Assembly (NCBI GenBank): GCA_050118555.1
Contig: JASFKQ010000036.1
Coordinates: 1-22,743, forward strand
Length of the DNA: 22,743 nucleotides
Direction: 5' to 3'
Source of the DNA: CALKKN01 sp050118555
GTDB lineage: Bacteria; Pseudomonadota; Gammaproteobacteria; Xanthomonadales; SZUA-36
Made by a program: the position numbers and the translations under genes. Positions within the stretch are counted from its first letter, which is position 1, and the number at the start of each line of letters is the position of its first letter. Shown piece by piece: positions 1 to 7,168 of the stretch. The notes beneath the pieces were generated by a model. The model worked only from the letters and a program-made list of their open reading frames with translations, made no database searches and had not been told where the DNA came from.

Positions 1-736
1 CGGTGTGGAAGTACATCACGACCCAGTCATCCGTTTTATCGAGGTCGTGGGCCCGTGCGGTGTTGGAGAACAGCGCGGTAAAGTGCCATTCGCCGCGCTG
101 CGTGTGCAGAATGGGAAGCCAGGCTTTGCCTTCCGGGTTGAAGCGCCTCGGCGCAATCTTGCGCAGCCGCCCCCTGGACGCCTTATCGCGGTACTCACGA
201 TCCACGTCGAGCAATACATCGACATCCGGCTCCGCGGTCGGCGCCCGCGGTCGCGCTGGCCGACGTTGCAGCATCTGGGCCAGCGCGGCGCCAATCATGC
301 GGGCGCGCCGTTCGCCCACGCCTGGAACCTGTTCGAGACGGCCGTCGTGGGCCGCCAGTTCGAGGTCAGCCAGGGATTCGATATCGAGTTTCTCGTGAAT
401 CCGTCGCGCCAGCTCGGGGCCAACCCCCGGAATGGACTGGAAGACCTGCTCCGGGTCCAGCGAACCGCGAAGGCGCTCGAGTTGCATCCAGCGCCCGGTC
501 TGCACCATTTCCAGGATAGCCAGCCCGATCGAACGGCCGATGCCGGGCAGGTCGTCCAGCCCGTCGAGGCCCTCCTTCACCGCCAACGCCGTCACGTCGT
601 CCCCGTAGCCACTCAGGGTTCGGGCCGCGCGCCGGTAGGCGTTGATCCGATACGGATTGGCGCCCTGCTGCTCCAGCAGGTCGGCCATCTCCAGCAATCG
701 GTCGGCGATGGTTTGGTTGTCCCATTGCGTCGTCAT
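1..736 (-). CDS. Helix-hairpin-helix DNA-binding protein, PolX N-terminal-like (partial, 3' end outside window)
   Basis: About 245 N-terminal residues are visible; the C-terminus lies beyond the left edge. The start is ATG at 736-734 with GGGGAGA seven bases upstream (plus-strand 744-750). Residues about 5-45 resemble the PolX/HHH_8 N-terminal helical domain (ADRLLEMADLLEQQG, then NPYRINAYRRAART). Three helix-hairpin-helix motifs follow: LPGIGRSIG at 63-71, IPGVGPELA at 102-110 and VPGVGERRA at 137-145. These motifs usually bind the DNA backbone without sequence specificity. After a basic linker, a different domain begins near residue 170 and ends with a motif like HFTALFSNTARAHDLDKTDDW. I see no nucleotidyltransferase GS/DxD motif in the visible part, so this is probably the stand-alone HHH family rather than a complete DNA polymerase X. 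The role (DNA repair or DNA binding) is inferred only. It is divergent from the aldolase gene. Confidence 0.8.
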   Translation of the reverse strand, partial: MTTQWDNQTIADRLLEMADLLEQQGANPYRINAYRRAARTLSGYGDDVTALAVKEGLDGLDDLPGIGRSIGLAILEMVQTGRWMQLERLRGSLDPEQVFQSIPGVGPELARRIHEKLDIESLADLELAAHDGRLEQVPGVGERRARMIGAALAQMLQRRPARPRAPTAEPDVDVLLDVDREYRDKASRGRLRKIAPRRFNPEGKAWLPILHTQRGEWHFTALFSNTARAHDLDKTDDWVVMYFHT

Positions 737-818
737 CGATTATCTCCCCATTCCCGTTGCGCCGTTTCTCCATATAATTTGACGATAGCGCAAGAATAAG
801 GTGCCCCGGCGGCCAAAT

Positions 819-827
819 TGTTAGAAT
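819..827 (+). promoter_or_regulatory. Candidate extended -10 promoter for the aldolase gene
   Basis: TGT followed by TAGAAT (822-827) fits an extended -10 element (TGnTATAAT, five of six in the hexamer). It lies about 70 bases before the aldolase start. There is no convincing -35 at 16-18 bases, which is tolerable for an extended -10 promoter. A second candidate, TATAAT at 773-778, has only a poor upstream partner. Confidence 0.35.
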
Positions 828-896
828 CTTTGAAGAGGGACGTCCGTCTCCTCCGGTCAGGACGCCCCACCCTCGAACCCCTGTAAGGAGCAAGCA

Positions 897-1916
897 ATGA
901 ACGATATGGACCTGGTCGGCGTGGCGGAAGCCATGGTGGCGGAAGGCAAGGGCATTCTCGCGATCGACGAGAGCACCGGAACCTGCAAGAAGCGCTTCGA
1001 CTCGGTTGGAGTGGAGTGCACCGAAGAGACACGCCGGGCCTACCGTGACATGCTGTTGACCACGCCCGGTCTGTCCCAGCACGTCAGTGGCGCGATTCTC
1101 TACGACGAAACCATTCGGCAGTCGACCTCGGACGGCAAGCCCTTCGCGAAGTACATGGAAGAGGCCGGGATCCTCCCGGGCATCAAGGTCGACAAAGGCG
1201 CCCACGCGCTGGCGGGCCACCCGGGCGAAAAAGTCACCGAAGGACTGGACGGCCTGCGCGGCCGGCTCGAGGAATACCGGGGGATGGGCGCCCGTTTCGC
1301 CAAGTGGCGCGCAGTCATCACGATCGGCGACAACATCCCCTCCACGGCCTGCCTGAACGCCAACGCGCACGCGCTGGCCCGCTATGCCGCGCTGTGCCAG
1401 GAAGCCGACCTGGTGCCGATCGTCGAACCGGAAGTGCTGATGGACGGGGCGCACAGCCTGGACGACTCCTACGACATCACCGAGGCCATGCTTCACGCCT
1501 TGTTCAACCAGTTGTTCGAGCACAACGTGATGCTGGAGGGAACGATCCTGAAAGCCAGCATGGTGATCTCGGGCTCCGAGGCCAAAAAACGCGCCGGCGT
1601 GGACGAGGTCGCAGAAGCCACCATCGGCTGCCTGCTCAACACGGTGCCGGCGGCGCTCGGCGGCGTGGTATTCCTTTCCGGTGGCCAGTCCGACACCGAG
1701 GCGACAGCCCACCTCGACGCGATGAACCGCATGGGTGGCATGCCCTGGCCCCTGAGCTTTTCGTACGGACGCGCACTGCAGGCCCCCGCGCTGCAGACCT
1801 GGGCCGAGAACCCCGCGGGCAACGTGGCTGCCGCGCAGCGCAAGCTGGCACACCGCGCGCGGATGAACGGGCTGGCCACGATGGGTCGTTACGAAGAATC
1901 GATGGAAAAGCGCTGA
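897..1916 (+). CDS. Class I fructose-bisphosphate aldolase
   Basis: The 339-residue product should cleave fructose 1,6-bisphosphate to glyceraldehyde 3-phosphate and dihydroxyacetone phosphate through a Schiff base, in glycolysis and gluconeogenesis in the cytoplasm. It matches the animal/plant-type class I enzyme along its whole length: ILAIDESTGT near residue 20, GIKVDKG near 95, FAKWR near 134, VPIVEPE near 171, EGTILKASMV near 214, FLSGGQS and FSYGRALQ. With rabbit aldolase as guide, K97, K136, E177 and the Schiff-base lysine K219 all fall at a constant offset of ten from K107, K146, E187 and K229; D24 corresponds to D33. It is shorter than the ~363-residue animal enzymes, mainly at the C-terminus, which lacks the terminal Tyr. 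The ATG is preceded by AAGGAG (885-890) at good spacing. It stands alone, facing the MATE gene. Confidence 0.97.
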   Translation: MNDMDLVGVAEAMVAEGKGILAIDESTGTCKKRFDSVGVECTEETRRAYRDMLLTTPGLSQHVSGAILYDETIRQSTSDGKPFAKYMEEAGILPGIKVDKGAHALAGHPGEKVTEGLDGLRGRLEEYRGMGARFAKWRAVITIGDNIPSTACLNANAHALARYAALCQEADLVPIVEPEVLMDGAHSLDDSYDITEAMLHALFNQLFEHNVMLEGTILKASMVISGSEAKKRAGVDEVAEATIGCLLNTVPAALGGVVFLSGGQSDTEATAHLDAMNRMGGMPWPLSFSYGRALQAPALQTWAENPAGNVAAAQRKLAHRARMNGLATMGRYEESMEKR

Positions 1917-1931
1917 GCTTCGAAGCGCACC

Positions 1932-3284
1932 TCAGGCGGCTGCCGGTTCGCCAACCGGCAGCCTGGCCATGCGACGGTGTAGCAGCCACCAGGCCATCGC
2001 GGCCTGCAGGAAAATCGTGAGGACCGAGGTGTACCAGAGGTGGCGCGCCTCGAACCACGGCTGACCCGCCAACCAGACGGCCGGAATGGCGAAGGTGACG
2101 ATTCGCGTACCGCTGGCAACCAGTGAGGGCAGCGTGTTGCCCAGCGCCTGGAACACGCCCGCGCAGGTGAAGACGATTCCGGTGGCCACGAAGTTCAGCG
2201 AAATGATTCGAAGGAAGCCCGCCCCGAAAGCGATCACTTCAGGTTCCTGCGAAAAAAAGGCGATGAGCGCCTCCGGCCGCCAGCGGCACAGCAAGGTCAG
2301 GATCAGCATCAGCACGCTGAGTATCCCGGCCGAGACCCTGAAGGTGGCCCTCACGCGGTCGAACTTCCCGGCGCCGAAATTCTGTCCGGCCACGGGGGCG
2401 CAGGCGAATGCGACGGCCATGGCCGGCAGGAAGATCGCTTGCATCACTCTCGAGCCGACACCGAATCCGGCCTGGGCCTCGGGTCCCAGGTCCTGCAGCA
2501 CCCAGTAGATGATTGCCAGGTAGACGAACATCAGGGCGAACTCCCCGCCGGGTGGCAGCCCGATGGCCATGATCCGCTTCCAGACCACCGCGCGCGGCGC
2601 CAGCAGGGTCAGGTCGAACATCACGTAGCGCTCCAGGCGGATGTAGTACCACAGCATCAGGGCCACCCCGAATGCCACCGAGATCGAAGTGGCCAGTCCG
2701 GCGCCCGCAACGCCCATGGCGTAGCCGACCGGCCAGCCGCGGATCAACATGGGCGCCAGGAGCACATTCAGGCCCACCGAAAGGATCTGCACGACGATGG
2801 TCGGCTTGACGATGCCGGTGCCGCGCAGCGCGGCGCCGGTGGAAACCAGCGCGAACTGCAGCCCCAGTCCCGGCAGGAACCAGTGCAGATAGGTCAGCCC
2901 CTCCTTGAGGGTCGCGGCATCCGCGACCAGGGCGACGAGGTAGAAACCGCCGAGGGTATACCCGGCCACCAGGGTAAACAGGCCGCAGAGCGCCGCCATG
3001 CCCACGCTCTGGTTGAACACCAGGTTCGCATCGTCGCGATCCTTGCGGCCGGCCGCATGCGAGATCAGCGCCATGGTGCCCACGCCCAGGATCTGCGTCA
3101 GAGCCATCACGAGGTACATCACGTTGCCGCTGGCGCTGAGCCCGGCGATGGCCGCGTCGCCGAGCTGGGCGACGAAGTAGATGTCGACCAGGAAGTAAAG
3201 GGTCTGGAACACCATGCCGACCGCGATGGGAATGGCCATGCGCACCAGGTGTCCGGCGACGGGGCCTTCGGTCAGATCCTGCAT
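1932..3284 (-). CDS. MATE family multidrug/cation efflux transporter
   Basis: The 450-residue inner-membrane protein has about twelve hydrophobic segments, the usual size and topology of MATE antiporters, which export cationic drugs or metabolites using a Na+ or H+ gradient. The N-terminus is typical of the family: LTEGPVAGHLVRMAIPIAVGM followed by YFLVDIYFVAQLGDAAIAGL, and the second half repeats the layout from about residue 240. The ATG at 3284-3282 has GAGGA nine bases upstream (plus-strand 3294-3298). The substrate cannot be read from sequence, and no regulator is adjacent. The last codons overlap a strong inverted repeat at 1938-1963. The gene is convergent with the aldolase gene and divergent from the DUF4956-like gene. 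Confidence 0.95.
   Translation of the reverse strand: MQDLTEGPVAGHLVRMAIPIAVGMVFQTLYFLVDIYFVAQLGDAAIAGLSASGNVMYLVMALTQILGVGTMALISHAAGRKDRDDANLVFNQSVGMAALCGLFTLVAGYTLGGFYLVALVADAATLKEGLTYLHWFLPGLGLQFALVSTGAALRGTGIVKPTIVVQILSVGLNVLLAPMLIRGWPVGYAMGVAGAGLATSISVAFGVALMLWYYIRLERYVMFDLTLLAPRAVVWKRIMAIGLPPGGEFALMFVYLAIIYWVLQDLGPEAQAGFGVGSRVMQAIFLPAMAVAFACAPVAGQNFGAGKFDRVRATFRVSAGILSVLMLILTLLCRWRPEALIAFFSQEPEVIAFGAGFLRIISLNFVATGIVFTCAGVFQALGNTLPSLVASGTRIVTFAIPAVWLAGQPWFEARHLWYTSVLTIFLQAAMAWWLLHRRMARLPVGEPAAA
1938..1963. terminator. Perfect 11-bp hairpin at the aldolase/MATE convergent junction (possible terminator)
   Basis: GGCTGCCGGTT (1938-1948), loop CGCC, AACCGGCAGCC (1953-1963) form an 11-bp perfect, GC-rich inverted repeat. 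It starts 22 bases after the aldolase stop and lies inside the last MATE codons (…LPVGEPAAA). Neither side has a T-tract, so intrinsic termination is doubtful. A role in 3'-end protection or in separating the convergent transcripts is possible. Confidence 0.35.
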
Positions 3285-3488
3285 TGCTCGTGTTCCTCGC
3301 GGAGTGTCCCGGCGGCGGGGCGGGGTTCAAATGATAGGTTAGAAGCCTTCTTGGGGATACCCGCGCGACCCTTGAGCAAATGGCGATACGGGAGGCGCCT
3401 TGCACCCCCGGTCTTCGGGAAGACGTGCGATTTTCGCTTGGTGGGGTACAATTCCGGGAATAAACCCGCGCAGAGGATTGCCAGCGCT

Positions 3489-4253
3489 GTGACCGACACG
3501 CCTCGCGAAGACACCAGTCCGCCACCGGATTTGCTGCAGGAACCCGCCCTGCCGCCGATCCAGCCGGGCTATCGCCTGCTGCGCCGCGTGATCCTGTATC
3601 ACCTCGTTCTGTCCGTCCTCGTGTTTTCACTGGCGCTGATTTTTCCGGACTTCATTTCGGAACTGCCCGTCGGCGGCGTCACCGAGCTGGCAGAGGGGGG
3701 TGATCGCCTGGCGGAAGACGTCGAGAACGCGCCTCCAACCGGCGACATCGAGATTTACGAGACCTTTTTGCGGGCCACCAGCGAACTCGACCGCCTGGGC
3801 TACGCGCGCAAGCTGATCGTCGTGTTGATCGGCGTCTGGCTCCTGATGCTGCCGGTCTCCTGGGTGCACAAGGGCATCCACCGACGCAGCACGCACGATC
3901 ACTCGCTCGATGAAACCACGCTGATCCTGCCCGGAGTGGTATCCGCCATCGTGCTGGTGGTGCAGCACAGCCTGGCGCTGGCATTCAGCCTCGCCGGCAT
4001 CGTCGCGGGCGTGCGCTTCCGGCGGGCCCTGCAGGACACCTTCGATGCGCTGTTCATCCTGGTGGCCATCGGGACCGGCATAGCCGCAGGCGTGGAAGCG
4101 CTGGAAATTGCCGCGGTTCTCACGGTCTTTTTCTGCTATGCGACCCTGTACGTGTATTACGTCGGTGACGGCCTGGAATCCCATTACGTAGCCGAGCGCA
4201 AGGCCCGCAAGCGGGCCCGAAAAGAAGCCCGGATGCAACCCCCTCCCGATTGA
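3489..4253 (+). CDS. DUF4956-like small polytopic membrane protein
   Basis: The 254-residue product has a Pro-rich cytoplasmic N-terminus. Its membrane segments lie at about 33-52, 108-126 and 145-175, with two more between 186 and 225, followed by a basic tail (ERKARKRARKEAR). The stretch HSLALAFSLAGIVAGVRFRR with QDTFDALF after it (residues 160-189) is very close to the DUF4956 signature, where a helix ends in RFR followed by a conserved D and aromatic. The biochemical role of that family is not firmly known. The start is inferred as GTG at 3489; AGAGGA lies at 3472-3477, somewhat far upstream (11 bases). The open frame continues upstream without an ATG, but there it is only antisense to the MATE gene. 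Family assignment is by recognition of the motif. Confidence 0.75.
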   Translation: MTDTPREDTSPPPDLLQEPALPPIQPGYRLLRRVILYHLVLSVLVFSLALIFPDFISELPVGGVTELAEGGDRLAEDVENAPPTGDIEIYETFLRATSELDRLGYARKLIVVLIGVWLLMLPVSWVHKGIHRRSTHDHSLDETTLILPGVVSAIVLVVQHSLALAFSLAGIVAGVRFRRALQDTFDALFILVAIGTGIAAGVEALEIAAVLTVFFCYATLYVYYVGDGLESHYVAERKARKRARKEARMQPPPD

Positions 4254-4290
4254 GCACGCGGCCCAAAGCGCGGTTCAATTCCGAAAAAAC

Positions 4291-4309
4291 TGCTAAAGTC
4301 TGGCTATAA
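4291..4309 (+). promoter_or_regulatory. Candidate promoter region of the CadC-like regulator
   Basis: Two extended -10-like elements lie in the 79-base gap before the regulator: TGCTAAAGT (4291-4299) and TGGCTATAA (4301-4309). Neither has a good -35 hexamer at 16-18 bases. This AT-richer patch (about 4274-4310) is the only plausible promoter between the two genes. Confidence 0.3.
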
Positions 4310-4332
4310 CCAACCTTCGGGAAGAGGTCCTG

Positions 4333-6216
4333 GTGAAGCGCCGGACAAACGCCGGAAATAATGCCCGGGCGGACCATTCGCGGTTCGCCGTGGGCGATTT
4401 CACCCTCGACCTGGACCGTGGCAGCCTGCTTCGGGACGGGGAGGAAGTTGCGCTCAGACCCAAGAGCTACCAGATCCTGGTCTACCTCGTGCAGCATGCC
4501 GGCGCTCTCGCGGCCAAGGAAGAACTGCTGGCTGCCGCCTGGCCCGATGTCGTCGTCACCGACGATTCGCTTACCCAGTGTCTCATCGACATCCGCAAGG
4601 CCCTTGGCGACAGTTCCCGAACCATGATCCGCACCGTACCCCGGCGGGGCTACGTGCTGGAACTGCCGGTCGCGGCGATCCCGGCGGACGGGCCGGAGAT
4701 CCCCGGGCGTCGAAAGACGGCCAGGCTCGCCGTGGCGGCACTGGCCCTCGCTATCGTACTCGGAACCATCTGGTGGGGCAGTGAGAGGACCGCGCAGGCG
4801 CCGGCGGGCGGTTCCGCGCCCGGGTCGAACACCGTCGCCGTGCTGCCGTTCGAGGATATGAGCCCCGGGGGGGACCGGGAATACTTCGCCGACGGGATCG
4901 CCGAGGAAATCCTGAACCAACTGGCCCAGAATACCGACCTCGTCGTGATCGCCAGGACCTCTTCGTTTTCCTTCAAGGACGAGGACGTGGACATTCCCAC
5001 CATCGCGCGAAAACTCGGGGTGGCCAACGTGCTCGAGGGAAGCGTGCGGCTCGGCACCGACAAGCTCAGGATCACGGCGCAACTGGTCGACGGCAGCACC
5101 GGCGCCCACATCTGGTCGCACACCTATGATCACGCCACGGGTGACCAACTGGCGATGCAGGATGACATCTCCCGGGATATAGCACAGGTGCTGCACGCGA
5201 AGATCCAGGGTCGGCAGACGTCTCCCACCCCGCATAACAGCAACGCCTATCAGGCGTATTTTCGGGGGCGCTTCTTCTACAACCGCCGCGGTCCGGGCGA
5301 TCTCGACCGTGCTTCGGAAGCGTTCGACGAGGCGCTGACACTGGATCCGGTCCTCGCGGATGCATGGGTAGGGCTGGCGGGCCTGCTCCAACTCAGGGCC
5401 GACGAGGATCCCGGGCACGCGAGGGAATTGATGGCGTCCGCCAAGGCCGCACTGGACCACGCGCTCGAACTCGACCCCGACAATGTCGAAGCACACGCCC
5501 GGATGGCACAGTATTACGCGAGCGACAACCGGATGGAGCAGGCGTTCGAACAACTGGAAATCGCGCAAGTCCATGGGCAAAACAATGCACTGGTGCAGGG
5601 CATGCTTGCCGGCATAGCGTACTGGAAAGACCACTTGGACGAGGTCATCGCTTACCAGCAACGAGCCGTCGAGCTGGATCCTCTGGCGCTGGTTGGCCAC
5701 ACGAATCTCGCCAACTATTACCTGGCCGCCGGCCGCTACGACGATTCGCTGGCGGAGTGCAGGATCGCCGCGGATCTGGCGCCGGAGGACAACCCGATGG
5801 TCCTGAGCTGCATGTCCCGCGCCCTGGTCAGCCTGAAGCGTTACGACGAGGCGGTGGAACTGCTGGAGCAGGTGAAGCCGAACCCGGAGACCCAGGACGT
5901 GCTGGCGATCGCCCTCTGGGCACTCGGTCGCGGGGCCGAGTCCGATGCCATCGTCCGGCACATGGCGGATGCCGGAGGCGTTGATAATGCTGCGCGCCTC
6001 GCCGAAGTGGAAGCATTCAAGGGAAATCTGGAAGGCGCCTTCCGGTGGCTGAACGAAGCAACCAGGCTCGCAAACGTATCCAACCATAGTCCCGGGGACT
6101 TCTCCTGGTACATCGAACTGTATCACTCTCCCTTGCTGGAACCACTGCACGGCGACGCCCGCTGGGCCCGGTGGACCCGCGCCACGGATGCGAAAATCAG
6201 TGGCGCACAGAGCTGA
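4333..6216 (+). CDS. CadC-like membrane one-component regulator with TolB-N and TPR domains
   Basis: The 627-residue protein has, in order, an OmpR/PhoB-type winged helix (about residues 17-112), one transmembrane helix (about 131-150) and a TolB N-terminal-like domain (about 166-267). The winged helix carries EVALRPKSYQILVYLVQHAG and ends with IRTVPRRGYVLEL; the TolB-like part carries TVAVLPFEDMSPGGDREYFA, ILNQLAQN and VLEGSVR. Tetratricopeptide-type helical repeats run from about 290 to 600. This is the layout of ToxR/CadC-type regulators, in which a cytoplasmic DNA-binding head is tied to a periplasmic sensor. The start is GTG at 4333 with AGAGG five bases upstream. The next gene begins inside its last codons (29-base overlap in another frame), so the two are almost certainly co-translated. 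The ligand and target promoters are unknown. Confidence 0.9.
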   Translation: MKRRTNAGNNARADHSRFAVGDFTLDLDRGSLLRDGEEVALRPKSYQILVYLVQHAGALAAKEELLAAAWPDVVVTDDSLTQCLIDIRKALGDSSRTMIRTVPRRGYVLELPVAAIPADGPEIPGRRKTARLAVAALALAIVLGTIWWGSERTAQAPAGGSAPGSNTVAVLPFEDMSPGGDREYFADGIAEEILNQLAQNTDLVVIARTSSFSFKDEDVDIPTIARKLGVANVLEGSVRLGTDKLRITAQLVDGSTGAHIWSHTYDHATGDQLAMQDDISRDIAQVLHAKIQGRQTSPTPHNSNAYQAYFRGRFFYNRRGPGDLDRASEAFDEALTLDPVLADAWVGLAGLLQLRADEDPGHARELMASAKAALDHALELDPDNVEAHARMAQYYASDNRMEQAFEQLEIAQVHGQNNALVQGMLAGIAYWKDHLDEVIAYQQRAVELDPLALVGHTNLANYYLAAGRYDDSLAECRIAADLAPEDNPMVLSCMSRALVSLKRYDEAVELLEQVKPNPETQDVLAIALWALGRGAESDAIVRHMADAGGVDNAARLAEVEAFKGNLEGAFRWLNEATRLANVSNHSPGDFSWYIELYHSPLLEPLHGDARWARWTRATDAKISGAQS

Positions 6217-7126
6217 CAGCTCGGGCCGGAACCGCCTGCTGGCTGTCTCACTGCTCCTGGTGTTCGGCAGCCAGACCGCGCTCGCGGCGCCCTGCCCGCC
6301 TGCCGGTTACAGCCGGGATGGCCTGCTCGAACTCAAGGACGGTGGCTTCGAACTTCAGGACGCCTCGATGCGAGACGAACTGGCCCTGGGTCTGGCCGGC
6401 TGCACCGGCGATCCGGATCCTGCGATTCGCGACGGCGTCGCCTACGAAGCGCTCGCCGGCTGGATGCGGGGCGGCATGCTGTCAATCGGGACCGTGGAGG
6501 CGCTCGGCACGGAATTGCTGGGCCAGTTGGCGGCGCCCGAAGACCCTCAGGGTTTTCGCAGACCCTTTGCAGCGCTGATCCTGTCGGAGGTGGCGCGCAC
6601 CGACCGCATCGAACCGACCTTCACCGCGGCTCGCCGCGAGGAGTTCGTGCAGGCCGCCGCGGCCTATCTGAGCGGTGTTCGCGATTATCGCGGCTTCTCG
6701 GAAACCGAGGGTTGGCGCCACGGCGTGGCGCACGGCGCGGACCTGGCGCTGCAACTGGTGCTGAACCCGAACATCGACACCGGACAGGTGCAACGGCTGC
6801 TCGACGCCGTTGCCACCCAGGTGGCGCCGCCGGGTGAGCATTTCTACATATACGGTGAACCAGGCAGGCTGGCGCGGCCGGTGTTCTACGCGTTCAGGCG
6901 GGGCGACATCAGCGAAGAGACCTGGCGCACCTGGTTCGATCGGCTGGCCGACCCCACTCCCATGCGGGACTGGTCCGAGGCATTCTCCAGCCAGGAAGGG
7001 CTTGCCCGTCGGCATAATACCCTGGCTTTCCTGCAGGCACTGTGCGTTGCCGCCGATTCCTCCGGTGAGCCGGACGACCTGGCCTTGCAGGCGCTGGCGG
7101 TTGAAACCCTGTCCGCCATGCCGTAG
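6188..7126 (+). CDS. Secreted DUF2785 family protein
   Basis: The 312-residue protein has a signal peptide (basic SSGRNR, then LLAVSLLLVFGSQTALA, cleavage near residue 33). The middle contains DYRGFSETEGWRHGVAHGAD followed by LALQLVLNP, which I recognise as the DUF2785 hallmark; the rest is helical and Ala/Leu-rich. The family has no established activity. The conserved W-R-H-x-V-A-H-x-A-D motif has two His and one Asp that could bind a metal, which is inference. The ATG at 6188 overlaps the regulator gene by 29 bases; GTG at 6200 is an alternative start four codons later. Co-translation with the regulator suggests that this envelope protein works in the same sensing or response pathway. Confidence 0.85.
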   Translation: MRKSVAHRADSSGRNRLLAVSLLLVFGSQTALAAPCPPAGYSRDGLLELKDGGFELQDASMRDELALGLAGCTGDPDPAIRDGVAYEALAGWMRGGMLSIGTVEALGTELLGQLAAPEDPQGFRRPFAALILSEVARTDRIEPTFTAARREEFVQAAAAYLSGVRDYRGFSETEGWRHGVAHGADLALQLVLNPNIDTGQVQRLLDAVATQVAPPGEHFYIYGEPGRLARPVFYAFRRGDISEETWRTWFDRLADPTPMRDWSEAFSSQEGLARRHNTLAFLQALCVAADSSGEPDDLALQALAVETLSAMP

Positions 7127-7168
7127 CAGCGAGTCATGTGGCGCTGCTGGCCCTGCGAAACCGACTGA

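Noticed and set aside
366..1853. 495-codon open frame on the minus strand
   Set aside because: It is antisense to the aldolase gene and overlaps the HHH gene in another frame; no recognisable protein features.
2439..3488. Upstream extension of the DUF4956-like frame (starting at 2439)
   Set aside because: This part is antisense to the MATE gene and rich in H, Q and R; the membrane protein begins at the GTG at 3489.
4120..6150. 676-codon open frame on the minus strand
   Set aside because: It is antisense to the regulator gene and shows no domain, only R/G/V-rich low-quality sequence; long antisense frames are expected at this GC content.
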